64,000 nt of DNA from Mesorhizobium sp. M2D.F.Ca.ET.226.01.1.1 (GCF_004022705.2 NZ_RZOY02000010.1:124001-188000), one strand, 5' to 3'; numbered from the stretch's first letter, positions 17,593-26,474 are shown. Notes: generated by a model not told the origin, from the letters alone. Numbers and translations are program-made.

Positions 17593-17621
17593 ACGAGGCA
17601 GAGCGCTCGGCATTCGCCAGA

Positions 17622-17667
17622 CGCAATTCCAGGAAAAGTGTGAGCGGTTTTTCCGCCCGGAATTGCG
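17622..17667. repeat. Rhizobial palindromic repeat
   Basis: GCAATTCC (17623-17630) pairs with GGAATTGC (17659-17666) around AGGAAAAGTGTGAGCGG, giving the hairpin type found in many intergenic regions of Mesorhizobium. It follows the stop of the DUF4396-oxidase gene by about 30 bp. Confidence 0.7.
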
Positions 17668-17754
17668 ACAAAACAAGGAGATAGAGCGACGGACTCGCCC
17701 TGGAGTTCGGAACCCTTGCCGCTCCCGCGGGGTTAATAGGCGAGGCGAACCGCC

Positions 17755-17913
17755 ATGGAAGACAAACCGCCTGCCGAAAACCCGGGAAGGATCCTCGCCA
17801 CCGTGCTGGCGATCTGCCTCATCATCATCGCCTTGTTCTTTATCGGCTTCAGATATTCGGAGCCCGATCAGGGAGCCTTGATCGTGCCCGGAGCGGCGCA
17901 GGGCAGCAAGTGA
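17755..17913 (+). CDS. Small single-pass membrane protein, 52 aa
   Basis: A 53-codon frame, ATG 17755 to TGA 17911-17913. A charged N-terminus (MEDKPPAENPGR) is followed by one strong transmembrane helix (ILATVLAICLIIIALFFIGF) and a short polar tail. It sits 160 bp after the multicopper oxidase on the same strand, with the palindromic repeat between them. It could be a small membrane partner of that protein; this is only positional. Confidence 0.6.
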   Translation: MEDKPPAENPGRILATVLAICLIIIALFFIGFRYSEPDQGALIVPGAAQGSK

Positions 17914-18015
17914 CCGGCTCGAAGTCCTTGCCCGCCAGGGTGTGGAAAGGGCTGTAACACTTTGATTTTGCCTGTCATCCCTCGCAAATCTTTTAGGTTC
18001 GGGATCGCATGCCGG

Positions 18016-18041
18016 GGAAGAAACAGGTTTTCCGAAACGTT
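18016..18041 (+). promoter_or_regulatory. Possible EcfG/RpoE2-type promoter before the polyketide operon
   Basis: GGAAG (18016-18020), an 18-nt spacer, then GTT (18039-18041), close to the GGAAC and CGTT elements recognised by the general-stress ECF sigma factor of Alphaproteobacteria. The fifth base departs from consensus (G for C). It lies about 110 bp upstream of the polyketide synthase start. Confidence 0.35.
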
Positions 18042-18148
18042 TATCGAACAGGCAACGCTCAGCGCCCGGCGCATGACAAAGCGCTCATGAGCAAGAAACC
18101 CTTCCGGCAACAAGCGCGTACCGCGCCCGAGGCCAAGGGAGACAGTCC

Positions 18149-19216
18149 ATGTCCGCCAACGCCTATATCAACCGGATCGCGACAGCGGTTCCGGAGCATG
18201 AAGTCCATCAGTTCTACCTGAGCTACGCGGCCTCAATGCTGGCCGCCGACCGCCGTAGGATATTTCAACGCATGGCCGGCCTTGCCGGCATCGAGCATCG
18301 CTTTTCCTGCTTTGCGCCCGCTCTCGATCCCGAAGGGCCGTCGGCCGACCTTGCCGGCACCTTCAAGCGCGGCGCGTTTCCCGGAACGGCGGCCAGGATG
18401 GCTATGTTCGGCCAGGCAGCCCCCATTCTGGCGCAAAAGGCAATCGACGGACTGGGCCTCGGGGACGAGGCATCGCGCATCACCCATCTCATCATCACCA
18501 CCTGCACCGGTTTCTCCGCGCCCGGCATCGACCTCGACCTTGCCGCGCGCTGCGGCCTGCCGGACGGTATCGAACGCACGATGATCGGGTTCATGGGCTG
18601 CTACGCCGCGGTCAACGCCCTCAAGCTTGCCCGCCACATCGTCCGCTCCGACCCGCGGGCGAGGATTCTTCTGGTCAATATCGAAGTCTGCACCCTGCAT
18701 CTGAGAGAAACCACTGAGCTGGAAAAGCTGCTGTCCTTCTGCCTTTGGGGCGACGGCTGCGCGGCAACGCTCGTCACCGGCGAGCCGCTCGGCATCGAGC
18801 TCAACAGCTTCCGCTGCACCGTCGCGGACGAACGGCGGGAGCTGATGACCTGGGATATCGGTGACCATGGCTTCGACATGTTTCTCTCCGGCCAAGTGCC
18901 CGCGGCGATCCAGGAGGCCCTGCGCGGCAACCAGGACGCCATCCTCGGTGGCCGGCCACCGGACGCGATCGACCTCTGGGCCGTGCATCCCGGCGGGCGC
19001 ACCATTCTCGACGCCGTCGAGAGGGCGCTGAATCTCGCGCCCGCCGCGCTCCAGCCGTCACGCGAGGTGCTGCGCCGATACGGCAACATGTCGTCGGCCA
19101 CGGTCATGTTCGTGATGGAAGAGATGCTGAAGGCGCCAAGCGAACAGCTCGGCTGCGGCATGTCGTTCGGACCCGGGCTGACGGCCGAGACCATGTTGTT
19201 CCGGACCGTGTCATGA
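18149..19216 (+). CDS. Type III polyketide synthase (chalcone/stilbene synthase-like)
   Basis: A 355-residue homodimeric-type ketosynthase. The catalytic triad is visible: Cys151 in GFMGCYAAVNALK, His280 in AVHPGGRTILDAV and Asn313 in RYGNMSSATVMF, the last two spaced 33 residues apart as in chalcone synthase. The C-terminal GXGPG-like loop reads SFGPGLTAE. Such enzymes extend an acyl-CoA starter with malonyl-CoA and cyclise the chain into pyrones, resorcinols or phloroglucinols. It leads a three-gene operon, its stop overlapping the methyltransferase ATG by 4 bp. The starter and product cannot be read from sequence, but the small bacterial form often uses fatty acyl-CoA. Confidence 0.93.
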   Translation: MSANAYINRIATAVPEHEVHQFYLSYAASMLAADRRRIFQRMAGLAGIEHRFSCFAPALDPEGPSADLAGTFKRGAFPGTAARMAMFGQAAPILAQKAIDGLGLGDEASRITHLIITTCTGFSAPGIDLDLAARCGLPDGIERTMIGFMGCYAAVNALKLARHIVRSDPRARILLVNIEVCTLHLRETTELEKLLSFCLWGDGCAATLVTGEPLGIELNSFRCTVADERRELMTWDIGDHGFDMFLSGQVPAAIQEALRGNQDAILGGRPPDAIDLWAVHPGGRTILDAVERALNLAPAALQPSREVLRRYGNMSSATVMFVMEEMLKAPSEQLGCGMSFGPGLTAETMLFRTVS

Positions 19217-19935
19217 GCACGCTCGATCAACGGACACTCGTCCCGGAAATCCTCGATGGCCTTGCCGCGGACGATCCGCGGGCGCTCCGCTCGCGGCGCG
19301 ACCTCGCCCGCATCAACGCGCTGATGTTCCAGGCGCCGATCATGGTCTCACTTATGAGGACATTCATGCCCAAGGCGCCCGGCCGCATCCTCGAGATCGG
19401 CGCCGGCGACGGCACCTTCATGCTGAAGGTGGCGCGGCGCATGGCAAGAGACTGGCCGGAGGTGGAGCTGACGATGCTCGACCGCGTCGGCCTCGTCACC
19501 CCTGACCTCACGGCGGATTTCGCCGGTCTGGGATGGAAGCTCGAAACCGTCACCGACGATGTCTTCGACTGGGCGCAGAAGGCGGATGGCGAGGCCTTCG
19601 ATGTGATCACGGTCAACCTGTTTCTGCATCATTTCGACGACGCCGGACTGCTGCGCCTGTTTTCGCTGCTGGTTCGCAGGGCGCCATTGCTGCTGGCGAC
19701 AGAACCGCGTAGGAAGGGCCTGGCGCTCGCGGCCACCCGCCTTCTGCCGGCGATCGGCGCCAATGACGTGACCAGGCATGACGCCGCCCAGAGCGTGCGC
19801 GCCGGCTTCCACGGCAGCGAACTTTCCGATCTCTGGAGCGCCGCGGGTGGGCGGCCGCTAAAGGAGCGGCGCGCCGGTCCCTTCTCCCATGTCTTTGCCG
19901 GCGCCGCGTCGATGCCTGCCGCAAATGCGCCATGA
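19213..19935 (+). CDS. Class I SAM-dependent methyltransferase of the polyketide operon
   Basis: A 240-residue Rossmann-fold methyltransferase. The SAM-binding motif I is ILEIGAGDGTF (about residues 59-69), with an acidic residue in TMLDR at the end of strand 2 and a post-I/motif II region FDVITVNLFLHHF. The LFLHHF segment resembles ubiquinone/menaquinone and small-molecule methyltransferases. It is coupled by 4-bp overlaps to the polyketide synthase before it and the flavoprotein after it, so its likely substrate is the polyketide or an oxidised derivative. Confidence 0.88.
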   Translation: MSTLDQRTLVPEILDGLAADDPRALRSRRDLARINALMFQAPIMVSLMRTFMPKAPGRILEIGAGDGTFMLKVARRMARDWPEVELTMLDRVGLVTPDLTADFAGLGWKLETVTDDVFDWAQKADGEAFDVITVNLFLHHFDDAGLLRLFSLLVRRAPLLLATEPRRKGLALAATRLLPAIGANDVTRHDAAQSVRAGFHGSELSDLWSAAGGRPLKERRAGPFSHVFAGAASMPAANAP

Positions 19936-21185
19936 GACCGGCATCGACCCATGATGCGATCGTCATCGGCGCCGGCCCGGCAGGCACCTCGGCGGCGCTG
20001 GCGCTGGTCCGGCGCGGTTGGGCCGTGGCGATCGTGGAAAGGAGCGTTTTTCCGCGTCGCAAGGTCTGCGGCGAATATATCTCGGCAAGCAATCTCGCGC
20101 TCCTCGAGCGGCTGGAGATCGGCGATGCGTGGCGGGCCGAGGCGGGCCCCGAAATTCGCCGGGTCGGCCTCTTTTCCGGCGACACCAGCGTCGAGGCGCC
20201 GATGCCGAAGTCCGGGTCCATGGCAGGAAACGGCTTTGGCCGGGCGCTCGGCCGCGACGTGTTGGACTCCCTGCTGTTGGATGCGGCCCGATCGGCCGGC
20301 GCGGAAGTCTTCCAGCCGTGCCGCGCCGCCGCCATCGAACGCGATGGCGCCTGCCAGACGGTGCGGCTCCAGGCAGGAGCCGCGAATTCCCGCGACGAAG
20401 CGACGATCCTGCGGGCGCCGGTGATCGTCGCCGCGCACGGCTCGTGGGAGCCGGGGTCGCTGCCCAGCCAACTCGCGAAGAAAAGCCACCCTTCGGACCT
20501 GCTCGGCTTCAAGGCGCATTTTTCAGGATCGACGCTGCCGCCCGACTTGATGCCGCTGCTGACGTTTCCCGGCGGCTATGGCGGCATGGTGCTCGCGGAC
20601 CATGAGCGCATGTCCCTCTCCTGCTGCATAAGGCGCGATGTGCTCGCCCGGTTGCGCGGCAGCCATGCCCGAGAGCGAGGCGGCCAGGTCTCCGCGGCCG
20701 AAACCGTCGAGCATCATATCGTGGCGAGATGCCGGGGCGCGCGGGAAGCCTTGGCGCAAGCGCGTCTCGACGGTCCATGGCTTGCCGCCGGCCCGATCCG
20801 CCCAGGCATCCGCCCTGGCTACGCAGCGGACATCTTCCGCGTTGGCAACGCCGCCGGGGAGTCGCATCCGATCATCGCCGAAGGCATATCGATGGCGCTT
20901 CAGTCCGGCTGGCTCCTGGCTATGGAACTGAGCGAGGCCGCAAGCGGGCAGAAAGGACGGGAGGCGGCCGGCAGACGGTATGAGGCGGCCTGGAGAGAAT
21001 TGTTCTCGACCCGTGTCCTGGCCGCAGAGGCCATCGCGCGCATTGCCCTTGGTTCCGGCGGTGCCGCCATGATGAGGGCGGTCGTCCGCAATTTTCCCCG
21101 GACGCTCTCCTTGGGAGCTCGGCTCAGCGGCAAGACGAAACCCGTCCCCGGCTTGGCCGAGGCACCCCAGGCGGAGGGCGGCTGA
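19932..21185 (+). CDS. FAD-dependent oxidoreductase of the polyketide operon
   Basis: A 417-residue flavoprotein of the geranylgeranyl-reductase / aromatic-hydroxylase type. It has an N-terminal dinucleotide-binding motif (AIVIGAGPAGTSAALAL, about residues 10-26), the GEYISASN region with Cys in KVCGEY, and a second FAD motif GNAAGESHPIIAEGI near residue 305. Members reduce isoprenoid double bonds or hydroxylate rings. In this operon it may oxidise or hydroxylate the polyketide after or before methylation. Gene overlap (4 bp) with the methyltransferase supports one pathway. Confidence 0.88.
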   Translation: MRPASTHDAIVIGAGPAGTSAALALVRRGWAVAIVERSVFPRRKVCGEYISASNLALLERLEIGDAWRAEAGPEIRRVGLFSGDTSVEAPMPKSGSMAGNGFGRALGRDVLDSLLLDAARSAGAEVFQPCRAAAIERDGACQTVRLQAGAANSRDEATILRAPVIVAAHGSWEPGSLPSQLAKKSHPSDLLGFKAHFSGSTLPPDLMPLLTFPGGYGGMVLADHERMSLSCCIRRDVLARLRGSHARERGGQVSAAETVEHHIVARCRGAREALAQARLDGPWLAAGPIRPGIRPGYAADIFRVGNAAGESHPIIAEGISMALQSGWLLAMELSEAASGQKGREAAGRRYEAAWRELFSTRVLAAEAIARIALGSGGAAMMRAVVRNFPRTLSLGARLSGKTKPVPGLAEAPQAEGG

Positions 21186-21238
21186 GCCTGCCACCCCCGT
21201 CAGTTCGCGACGAAGCGGCGTTGTGGACGCGGGATTAT

Positions 21239-21263
21239 GGAACATTCCGGGCCATCCGGAGTT
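21239..21263 (+). promoter_or_regulatory. Possible EcfG/RpoE2-type promoter before the DUF2231 gene
   Basis: GGAAC (21239-21243), a 17-nt spacer, then GTT (21261-21263). The -35 element is a perfect match to the general-stress consensus. The site is 90 bp before the DUF2231 start codon. Confidence 0.45.
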
Positions 21264-21352
21264 GCATATTGTCCGGCTTTTTGCCGCCAAGCCCGCAATG
21301 CGTAGTGATGTGGCCCGAGGGCGGCGCTCGCCACGCCGCGGGAGGCAGTGCC

Positions 21353-21832
21353 ATGGTCCAGCATACGATCCCCCACAATCCGCACAGCACGGCAAGCATT
21401 GCCGGCCACCCTATCCATGCAATGCTGATCCCGTTCCCGATCGCCTTTTTCGTCGCGACCTTCGTTTGCGACCTCATCTTCTGGCGGACCGGCAATCCAG
21501 GCTGGGTTTCCGCTTCGCTCTGGCTTCTCGGCGCGGGCCTGATCATGGCCGCGCTGGCGGCACTTGCCGGCCTCACCGATGTGCTCGGCGATACCCAGAT
21601 CCGCAATCTTCAGGACGCATGGCTTCATGCCGGCGGCAACGTGATCGTCGTCCTGATCGAACTCTACAACTGGTACTCGCGCTACGCCCACGCGGCGGCC
21701 GCGGTGGTCCCTGTCGGCCTGCTCCTCTCGCTGGTCGTCGTCCTCATTCTTCTGTTCACCGGCTGGAAAGGCTGGGGAATGGTCTACCGGCATCATGTCG
21801 GCGTCGCCGATGGAACGGACGAAACGCGCTGA
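21353..21832 (+). CDS. DUF2231 family membrane protein
   Basis: A 159-residue protein with ATG 21353 behind GGGAGG. Four hydrophobic segments are visible (about residues 22-45, 53-75, 85-105, 115-140). The DUF2231 hallmark IAGHPIHAMLIPFPIA is near the N-terminus, and a second His pair occurs in NLQDAWLHAGGNV. These proteins are thought to bind heme or metal in the inner membrane, but no function is established. It follows the polyketide operon by 170 bp and has its own putative stress promoter. Confidence 0.85.
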   Translation: MVQHTIPHNPHSTASIAGHPIHAMLIPFPIAFFVATFVCDLIFWRTGNPGWVSASLWLLGAGLIMAALAALAGLTDVLGDTQIRNLQDAWLHAGGNVIVVLIELYNWYSRYAHAAAAVVPVGLLLSLVVVLILLFTGWKGWGMVYRHHVGVADGTDETR

Positions 21833-22362
21833 GGGCGCCAGCGTGGTCGCGGTCAAGGAGCACCTGAATTTCCGCACCCGGTGACGAGGCTCCACAACGC
21901 CTGGATTCTACTCCTTCAGTCCCTCCGCCCTCCCGCGCAGGTGACTTTTTTTGGGGTGATCCCTACCCCGCAATGCCTTTTGCCGGCTTTGCCGGCTGGT
22001 CCACTGCATCTTTGGTTGGATTGTTCCACCGCCAGGCGTCGGGCCGCATTTTGACCCCAATCGCTCGATACGCGGCCAGGATTGTTGCGGTTCCAACCTT
22101 CACGGTTTCTTGACAGAGGCCGGAAAAACGGGCAGCAAGTCGGGTGAGGGAGAGCATTTTTACCGTGGCGAAGACCATGGAGGGCTCTTTTTTCGTATGG
22201 ACCGTCGCCAAATCGGCGATTGGTGGAGGGATTGGTTAACCATCTTTGTCCATCTTTTGAATCAATCGGCAACAGACGCGTGAAGGTGCAGGGGGCACCA
22301 GCGAACTGTGATCGTGACGGGTGCCAGGTCCGCAAACCGGCATGCCGATTGAGAGTGGTCGT
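21833..22362. other. 530-bp intergenic region, possible tiny ORF
   Basis: Contains a short GCCGGC-TTT-GCCGGC hairpin near 21980-21995. On the minus strand 21963-22178 an open frame of 71 codons (LSLTRLAARFSGLCQETV) might encode a small protein, but it lacks a ribosome binding site and its codon use is weakly biased, so it is not called as a gene. The end of the region carries the promoter of the DUF2778 gene; a stretch near 22185-22260 is A/T-richer than its surroundings. Confidence 0.3.
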
Positions 22363-24009
22363 ATGGCGTTTTTGCGTTTGAAAAACCGGGGTGACGCTCC
22401 TCAGGGGGAGGTAACTTCGAAAAGGTCTGGTCATCGTTGGGTCCTGGTGCCTGCTGTCGGCGCCGCCCTCGCCCTATGGTCCTTCGCCACTTTGGCGGGG
22501 CTTTATTCGGTGAGCACCTCGCTGACCGTTGCTTCCAACGGATTGCCGCAAGGCCTGCTTTCGCCGCGCAACATCGCGCTTGGCGACCAGCGCCGGCAGA
22601 TCGCCAATGCCTGGGCGCCACGTCTTGGCGTCAATGGCGGCTACAAGGCGGGCTCGCTCACCAGCGGCTGCGATGCCGGTTGCTTCAGCCTCGCGACCAT
22701 CTTCAACCACGACAGCCAAGCCGCTGAAAAACCGAAGAATAATAGCCGTGACGGCAAGATGGCGCGCCTCAGGCTGCCGGCGCCCGACAGCGTCGCGCAG
22801 GAAAAGGTCGTGGTGGTGGCTTCGGCCGCCGGGGCCGTCGACCGTTTCGATGGCGTGGTGAAGCGCGCGGCGCTTTCGCCGCAAAAGCTTGCCGATGCCT
22901 TTGCCCGCGCCGAGAAGGCACCGTTCCTGCTTGCCAGCCTGCCTTCAGCGAGCCGCTTCGGCGGCGCGCAGCAGCCAGACGCACCGGCGGAAGCCCGCTT
23001 CGGTCCGCAGCCGGCCGAGATCGCCGGCGCCTCCGACCTGGCGCTGGCGCTTGCCAACATCGCGCCTGAAGATACGGCGGACGTTCCGACCGCCGTCGCG
23101 CTGCAAAACGGCGTCGCGCCCGATGGCGCCGACAATACGGACAATAACGGCAATGACGGCGCGTACCAGGTGGCCTCGCTGCCGCCGCAGGACGATCTGC
23201 CCGACAGCATTGCCGTGCCCGACCTTCGACCGCGCACTACCCTGCAGCGCGCCACTGTGGCGCCCGAGCAGAACGCGGCCAGGCCGCAGAAGCCGGAGAC
23301 CACCGCCAAGCCGCAGAAGCCCGAAGCCGCGAAGCCGCCGACCGCCGAAGCCAAGCCGCAGCCGACGGCGGCCGACACCGCGCAGAGCATGCCGACTGCA
23401 GTCTCGCCAAGAAGTGGCGACCAGGCCCTCCCGGGCGTGGCGGGCTCGAAACCGATGGTTGCCGAGTCCAAACCCGGCAAGCGCAAGGCGCAGGCATCCG
23501 AGATGCTCGCCTATGCCAAGCCGGACACGCCGGAGCGCGGCAACCTGGGCAGCGCTTTCCGCAACCTGTTCAACGGACCCTCGACGGGCAATGGCGTCGC
23601 CGTCTACGACATTTCGGCGAGGACCGTTTACATGCCGGACGGCTCGAGGCTCGAGGCCCATTCGGGACTGGGCTCAATGGTCGACCAGCCGCGCTTCGTC
23701 AACCGCAAGAATGTCGGTCCGACACCACCGGACACCTACAATCTGTCGATGCGTGAATCGCGCTTCCACGGCGTCGAGGCGATCCGGCTGACGCCGACTA
23801 GCGGCAGCAACAAATACGGCCGCAACGGCCTGCTTGCGCATACCTACATGCTGCGCGGCGGCCGCGCCGAGTCGAACGGCTGCGTCGTCTTCAAGGACTA
23901 CCGCCGCTTCCTTGCCGCCTACAAAAACGGCAAGATCAAGCGCCTTGTCGTGGTCCCGCGCCTGACAAGGTCCCCCACCCAGGTGGCCCAGGAGGGCCGC
24001 CAGGGGTAG
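22363..24009 (+). CDS. DUF2778 (Tlde1-like) protein with long Pro/Lys-rich linker
   Basis: A 548-residue protein, start placed at ATG 22363 behind GAGAG (GTG 22321 and ATG 22342 are in frame). One transmembrane helix near residues 25-50 (WVLVPAVGAALALW) anchors it. Residues about 270-410 are low complexity, rich in Pro, Lys, Ala and Gln (RPQKPETTAKPQKPEA). The C-terminal 150 residues are a DUF2778 domain, with VYDISARTVYMPDGS, the loop HSGLGSM and the catalytic-type RAESNGCVVFKDY. The domain is related to L,D-transpeptidase-like amidases such as Tlde1. Anchored in the inner membrane, it would act on peptidoglycan in the periplasm; substrate inferred. Confidence 0.82.
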   Translation: MAFLRLKNRGDAPQGEVTSKRSGHRWVLVPAVGAALALWSFATLAGLYSVSTSLTVASNGLPQGLLSPRNIALGDQRRQIANAWAPRLGVNGGYKAGSLTSGCDAGCFSLATIFNHDSQAAEKPKNNSRDGKMARLRLPAPDSVAQEKVVVVASAAGAVDRFDGVVKRAALSPQKLADAFARAEKAPFLLASLPSASRFGGAQQPDAPAEARFGPQPAEIAGASDLALALANIAPEDTADVPTAVALQNGVAPDGADNTDNNGNDGAYQVASLPPQDDLPDSIAVPDLRPRTTLQRATVAPEQNAARPQKPETTAKPQKPEAAKPPTAEAKPQPTAADTAQSMPTAVSPRSGDQALPGVAGSKPMVAESKPGKRKAQASEMLAYAKPDTPERGNLGSAFRNLFNGPSTGNGVAVYDISARTVYMPDGSRLEAHSGLGSMVDQPRFVNRKNVGPTPPDTYNLSMRESRFHGVEAIRLTPTSGSNKYGRNGLLAHTYMLRGGRAESNGCVVFKDYRRFLAAYKNGKIKRLVVVPRLTRSPTQVAQEGRQG

Positions 24010-24251
24010 TCGATACCCGAGCCGGCGCTGGTCGCCGGCTGATCCCCACTTTGCTGATCCGAAGGGCCTTGGCGCCAAAACGCGCCCGGGTTTCTGCCGC
24101 CACTTCGAGCCGATGGCGACGATCGCAACCTCACCTGAGGAAGCGATAACGACCCTTCCCAGGATATAGATATGGCGCAGCCCGGGCTTGCGGCAAGACC
24201 CTGGATATGGCGTATCAACGCTGCTCCGAAGAAACGGCAACGGAGCATGGA

Positions 24252-25499
24252 ATGCGGATTTTGCTATCGACCTACGGCTCGCGCGGCGACGTCGAGCCGC
24301 TGGCGGCGCTGGGCGCGGCGTTGCAGGCGCATGGCGTCGAGGCCAGGGTGAGCGCACCGGGTGACGATGAGTTCGCGGCCCTCGCCGCCCGCGCGGGCGT
24401 GGCTTTTGCGCCGGCCTTCGCGCCCGTGCGCGAATGGGCGAAGGAGATGGTCAACCGCTCACGATCGGCGACGCCCGAGGACCGGGCCAGGCTCATTTCC
24501 GGCCAGGCGGCCGAGATCGCCGCCAGGCAGTATGAGACGCTGAGCGCGGCCGCCGAAGGCTGCGACGCGGTGGTGGCGTTCGGCCTCTTCCCGTCCTGCG
24601 GCGCCGCCCGGATGCTCGCGGAGCGACGCGGCATGCGTTACATGCTCGGCACGTTCTGCCCCATCTGGCTGCCGTCGCCGCACAACCGGCCGCACGAATA
24701 TCCTGGACACCCGCTGCCATCCGGCGTGACCGACAATCGGCTGCTGTGGGAGGCAGATATCCGGACCAAGAACGCGCTCTTCGGCGAGGCGATCAACGGC
24801 CATCGCGCTTCGCTCGGACTGCCGCCGGTGCAGAATGTCCGGGACTATGTCTTTGGCGATCCCGTCCTGCTCGCCTGCGATCCGGTCCTCGGGCCGTGGC
24901 TGCCGTCGGACCTGATCGATGCGGTGCAGACCGGCGCCTTGATCCTGCCGGATGAACGGCCCCTGCCCGATCGGCTCAGCGCGTTCCTCGATGCCGGTCC
25001 GCCGCCGGTCTATGTCGGCTTCGGTTCGATATCGGTCGCCAGGGAAGCCGGGCGCGCCGCGATCGAGGCAATCCGCGCCAGGGGCCTCCGCACAGTGCTC
25101 GCGCAGGGCTGGGCCGAACTCGGCCTCGTCGACGATGGCGACGACTGCCTTGAGATCGGCGAGGTCAACCAGCAGGCGCTGTTCGCCCGTGTCGGTGTCG
25201 TCATCCATCACGGCGGGGCCGGCACCACAGTCGCCGCGGCGCGGGCCGGAGCGCCGCAGGTGATCGTGCCGCAGATCGGCGACCAACCCTATTGGGCAAA
25301 GCGCGCCGCCGAGCTCGGCATTGGCGCCGCGCACGACGGTCCGGTGCCGACGGCCGAGTCACTGTCGGCGACGTTGGACGTGGCGCTGGCGCCCGAAACC
25401 CGCGCCCGTGCAGCGGCAGTGGCTGGCAAGATCCGCGCCGACGGCGCCGAGGTGGCGGCAAGGCTGCTGATTGAATTGCTCAGCCAATCCAGCCGGTGA
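24252..25499 (+). CDS. Glycosyltransferase, GT1/UGT-like (sterol-glucosyltransferase type)
   Basis: A 415-residue two-domain GT-B enzyme. The N-terminus MRILLSTYGSRGDVEPLAAL is the typical acceptor-domain start. The C-terminal nucleotide-sugar signature reads VIHHGGAGTTVAAARAGAPQVIVPQIGDQPYWA (read from its core HHGGAGTT and GDQPYWA). Such enzymes transfer a sugar from an NDP-sugar to sterols, lipids or small metabolites. The ATG at 24252 is used because the conserved strand starts there. Acceptor unknown; it neighbours no other glycan gene. Confidence 0.87.
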   Translation: MRILLSTYGSRGDVEPLAALGAALQAHGVEARVSAPGDDEFAALAARAGVAFAPAFAPVREWAKEMVNRSRSATPEDRARLISGQAAEIAARQYETLSAAAEGCDAVVAFGLFPSCGAARMLAERRGMRYMLGTFCPIWLPSPHNRPHEYPGHPLPSGVTDNRLLWEADIRTKNALFGEAINGHRASLGLPPVQNVRDYVFGDPVLLACDPVLGPWLPSDLIDAVQTGALILPDERPLPDRLSAFLDAGPPPVYVGFGSISVAREAGRAAIEAIRARGLRTVLAQGWAELGLVDDGDDCLEIGEVNQQALFARVGVVIHHGGAGTTVAAARAGAPQVIVPQIGDQPYWAKRAAELGIGAAHDGPVPTAESLSATLDVALAPETRARAAAVAGKIRADGAEVAARLLIELLSQSSR

Positions 25500-25501
25500 A
25501 C

Positions 25502-26269
25502 TCATTGCGTGGTCAGTTCCGCCAGCGCCCTTTGCAGGGGCGCCGGCGAGATCTGGATCGGACCTGAAAAGGGCGAGTCCATGTCGATGATCAGATAGAT
25601 CGCCGCGGCCACCAGAGCCGCGGAAATGAGGCATGTGAAGACGACAGTTCCATTGCGCGGCGCCCTGAAACCGAAGCTGGCGAAGATCAGCGTCAGCCAG
25701 GCGACGAGCAGGATGATCAATGGCGCGGGAATGGCGCCCTCGGACTGCTCGGCAAGTATCCAGCGTTGCTCGACCAGATTTTGCAGCTGCTGTGTCGCGG
25801 CCTGTTGCGCAGCGATCTGCTTGGCGTCCGTGGGCGTCAATCCCGCCATGAGGTCGCCGACCTGATTGAGCAGCAGTTCCGACAGCCTGTTCGGAACGAC
25901 GGTCGTGTCGCTGTCGGCCGTTGAGGTCTCGACGACCCGCTGGACATAGGCCGTGAGCGACTGCCGGGCGCTGTCCGCCTCCGGCCCATAGTGCCGGAGC
26001 GTTCGGTCGAGCAGAATGAGATCGGTGGCGAAGGTGTGCACGTTGCCGTTGATAGACTCGAATGTGTTCTTGGCCGAGTTGATCATCAGGCCGAGCATCA
26101 GCGACGACATCACCACGAAAAGGTTCGCGGCAAGCCGCACCACCGCGCTGGTGTCGTCCCCAAGATGGTGAGCAGGGAAGCGCTCGTGCACCATCAGGCT
26201 GACCAGCGAGGCCCCGGCCAGGCAAGCAAAGATCGCTGTCCCTACAAGCACTTCGCCCATGGCCGACAT
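25502..26269 (-). CDS. DUF4239 (bestrophin-like domain) membrane protein
   Basis: A 255-residue protein. ATG 26269 (MSAMGEVLVG) is preferred because the first membrane helix begins there. It has two N-terminal hydrophobic segments (about 8-25 and 43-65), a cytoplasmic helical middle (QQAATQQLQNLVEQRW), and two C-terminal segments (about 183-200 and 207-228). The pattern and the FASFGFRAPRNGTVV region match DUF4239. It converges with the glycosyltransferase, with only 2 bp between stops. No transport substrate can be assigned. Confidence 0.8.
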   Translation of the reverse strand: MSAMGEVLVGTAIFACLAGASLVSLMVHERFPAHHLGDDTSAVVRLAANLFVVMSSLMLGLMINSAKNTFESINGNVHTFATDLILLDRTLRHYGPEADSARQSLTAYVQRVVETSTADSDTTVVPNRLSELLLNQVGDLMAGLTPTDAKQIAAQQAATQQLQNLVEQRWILAEQSEGAIPAPLIILLVAWLTLIFASFGFRAPRNGTVVFTCLISAALVAAAIYLIIDMDSPFSGPIQISPAPLQRALAELTTQ

Positions 26270-26474
26270 TGTAGCCGAGGCGTGGCGCTTGCCAATCGGC
26301 TGTGCGGCGGCTGAATCCGCGTCGAAGCATAAGGACCTATATCGTTGGCCGACAAGGAGACTCTCGCGCCGGCCTCCATGCACTGCGAAGCAAAGGTTCG
26401 AAAACACCTTTCAATACCGGGCGAAGGCGTTATCTATGGCGCGGGGCGGCTCCCAATCACTCACGAGGCAATTC

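Noticed and set aside
15667..17676. A 669-codon minus-strand frame over the DUF4396-oxidase gene.
   Set aside because: It lacks recognisable motifs, while the plus strand has all copper-binding motifs, a start and a ribosome site.
21979..21995. GCCGGC-TTT-GCCGGC hairpin considered a terminator.
   Set aside because: The stem is only 6 bp and lies far from both flanking genes, so it could arise by chance in GC-rich DNA.
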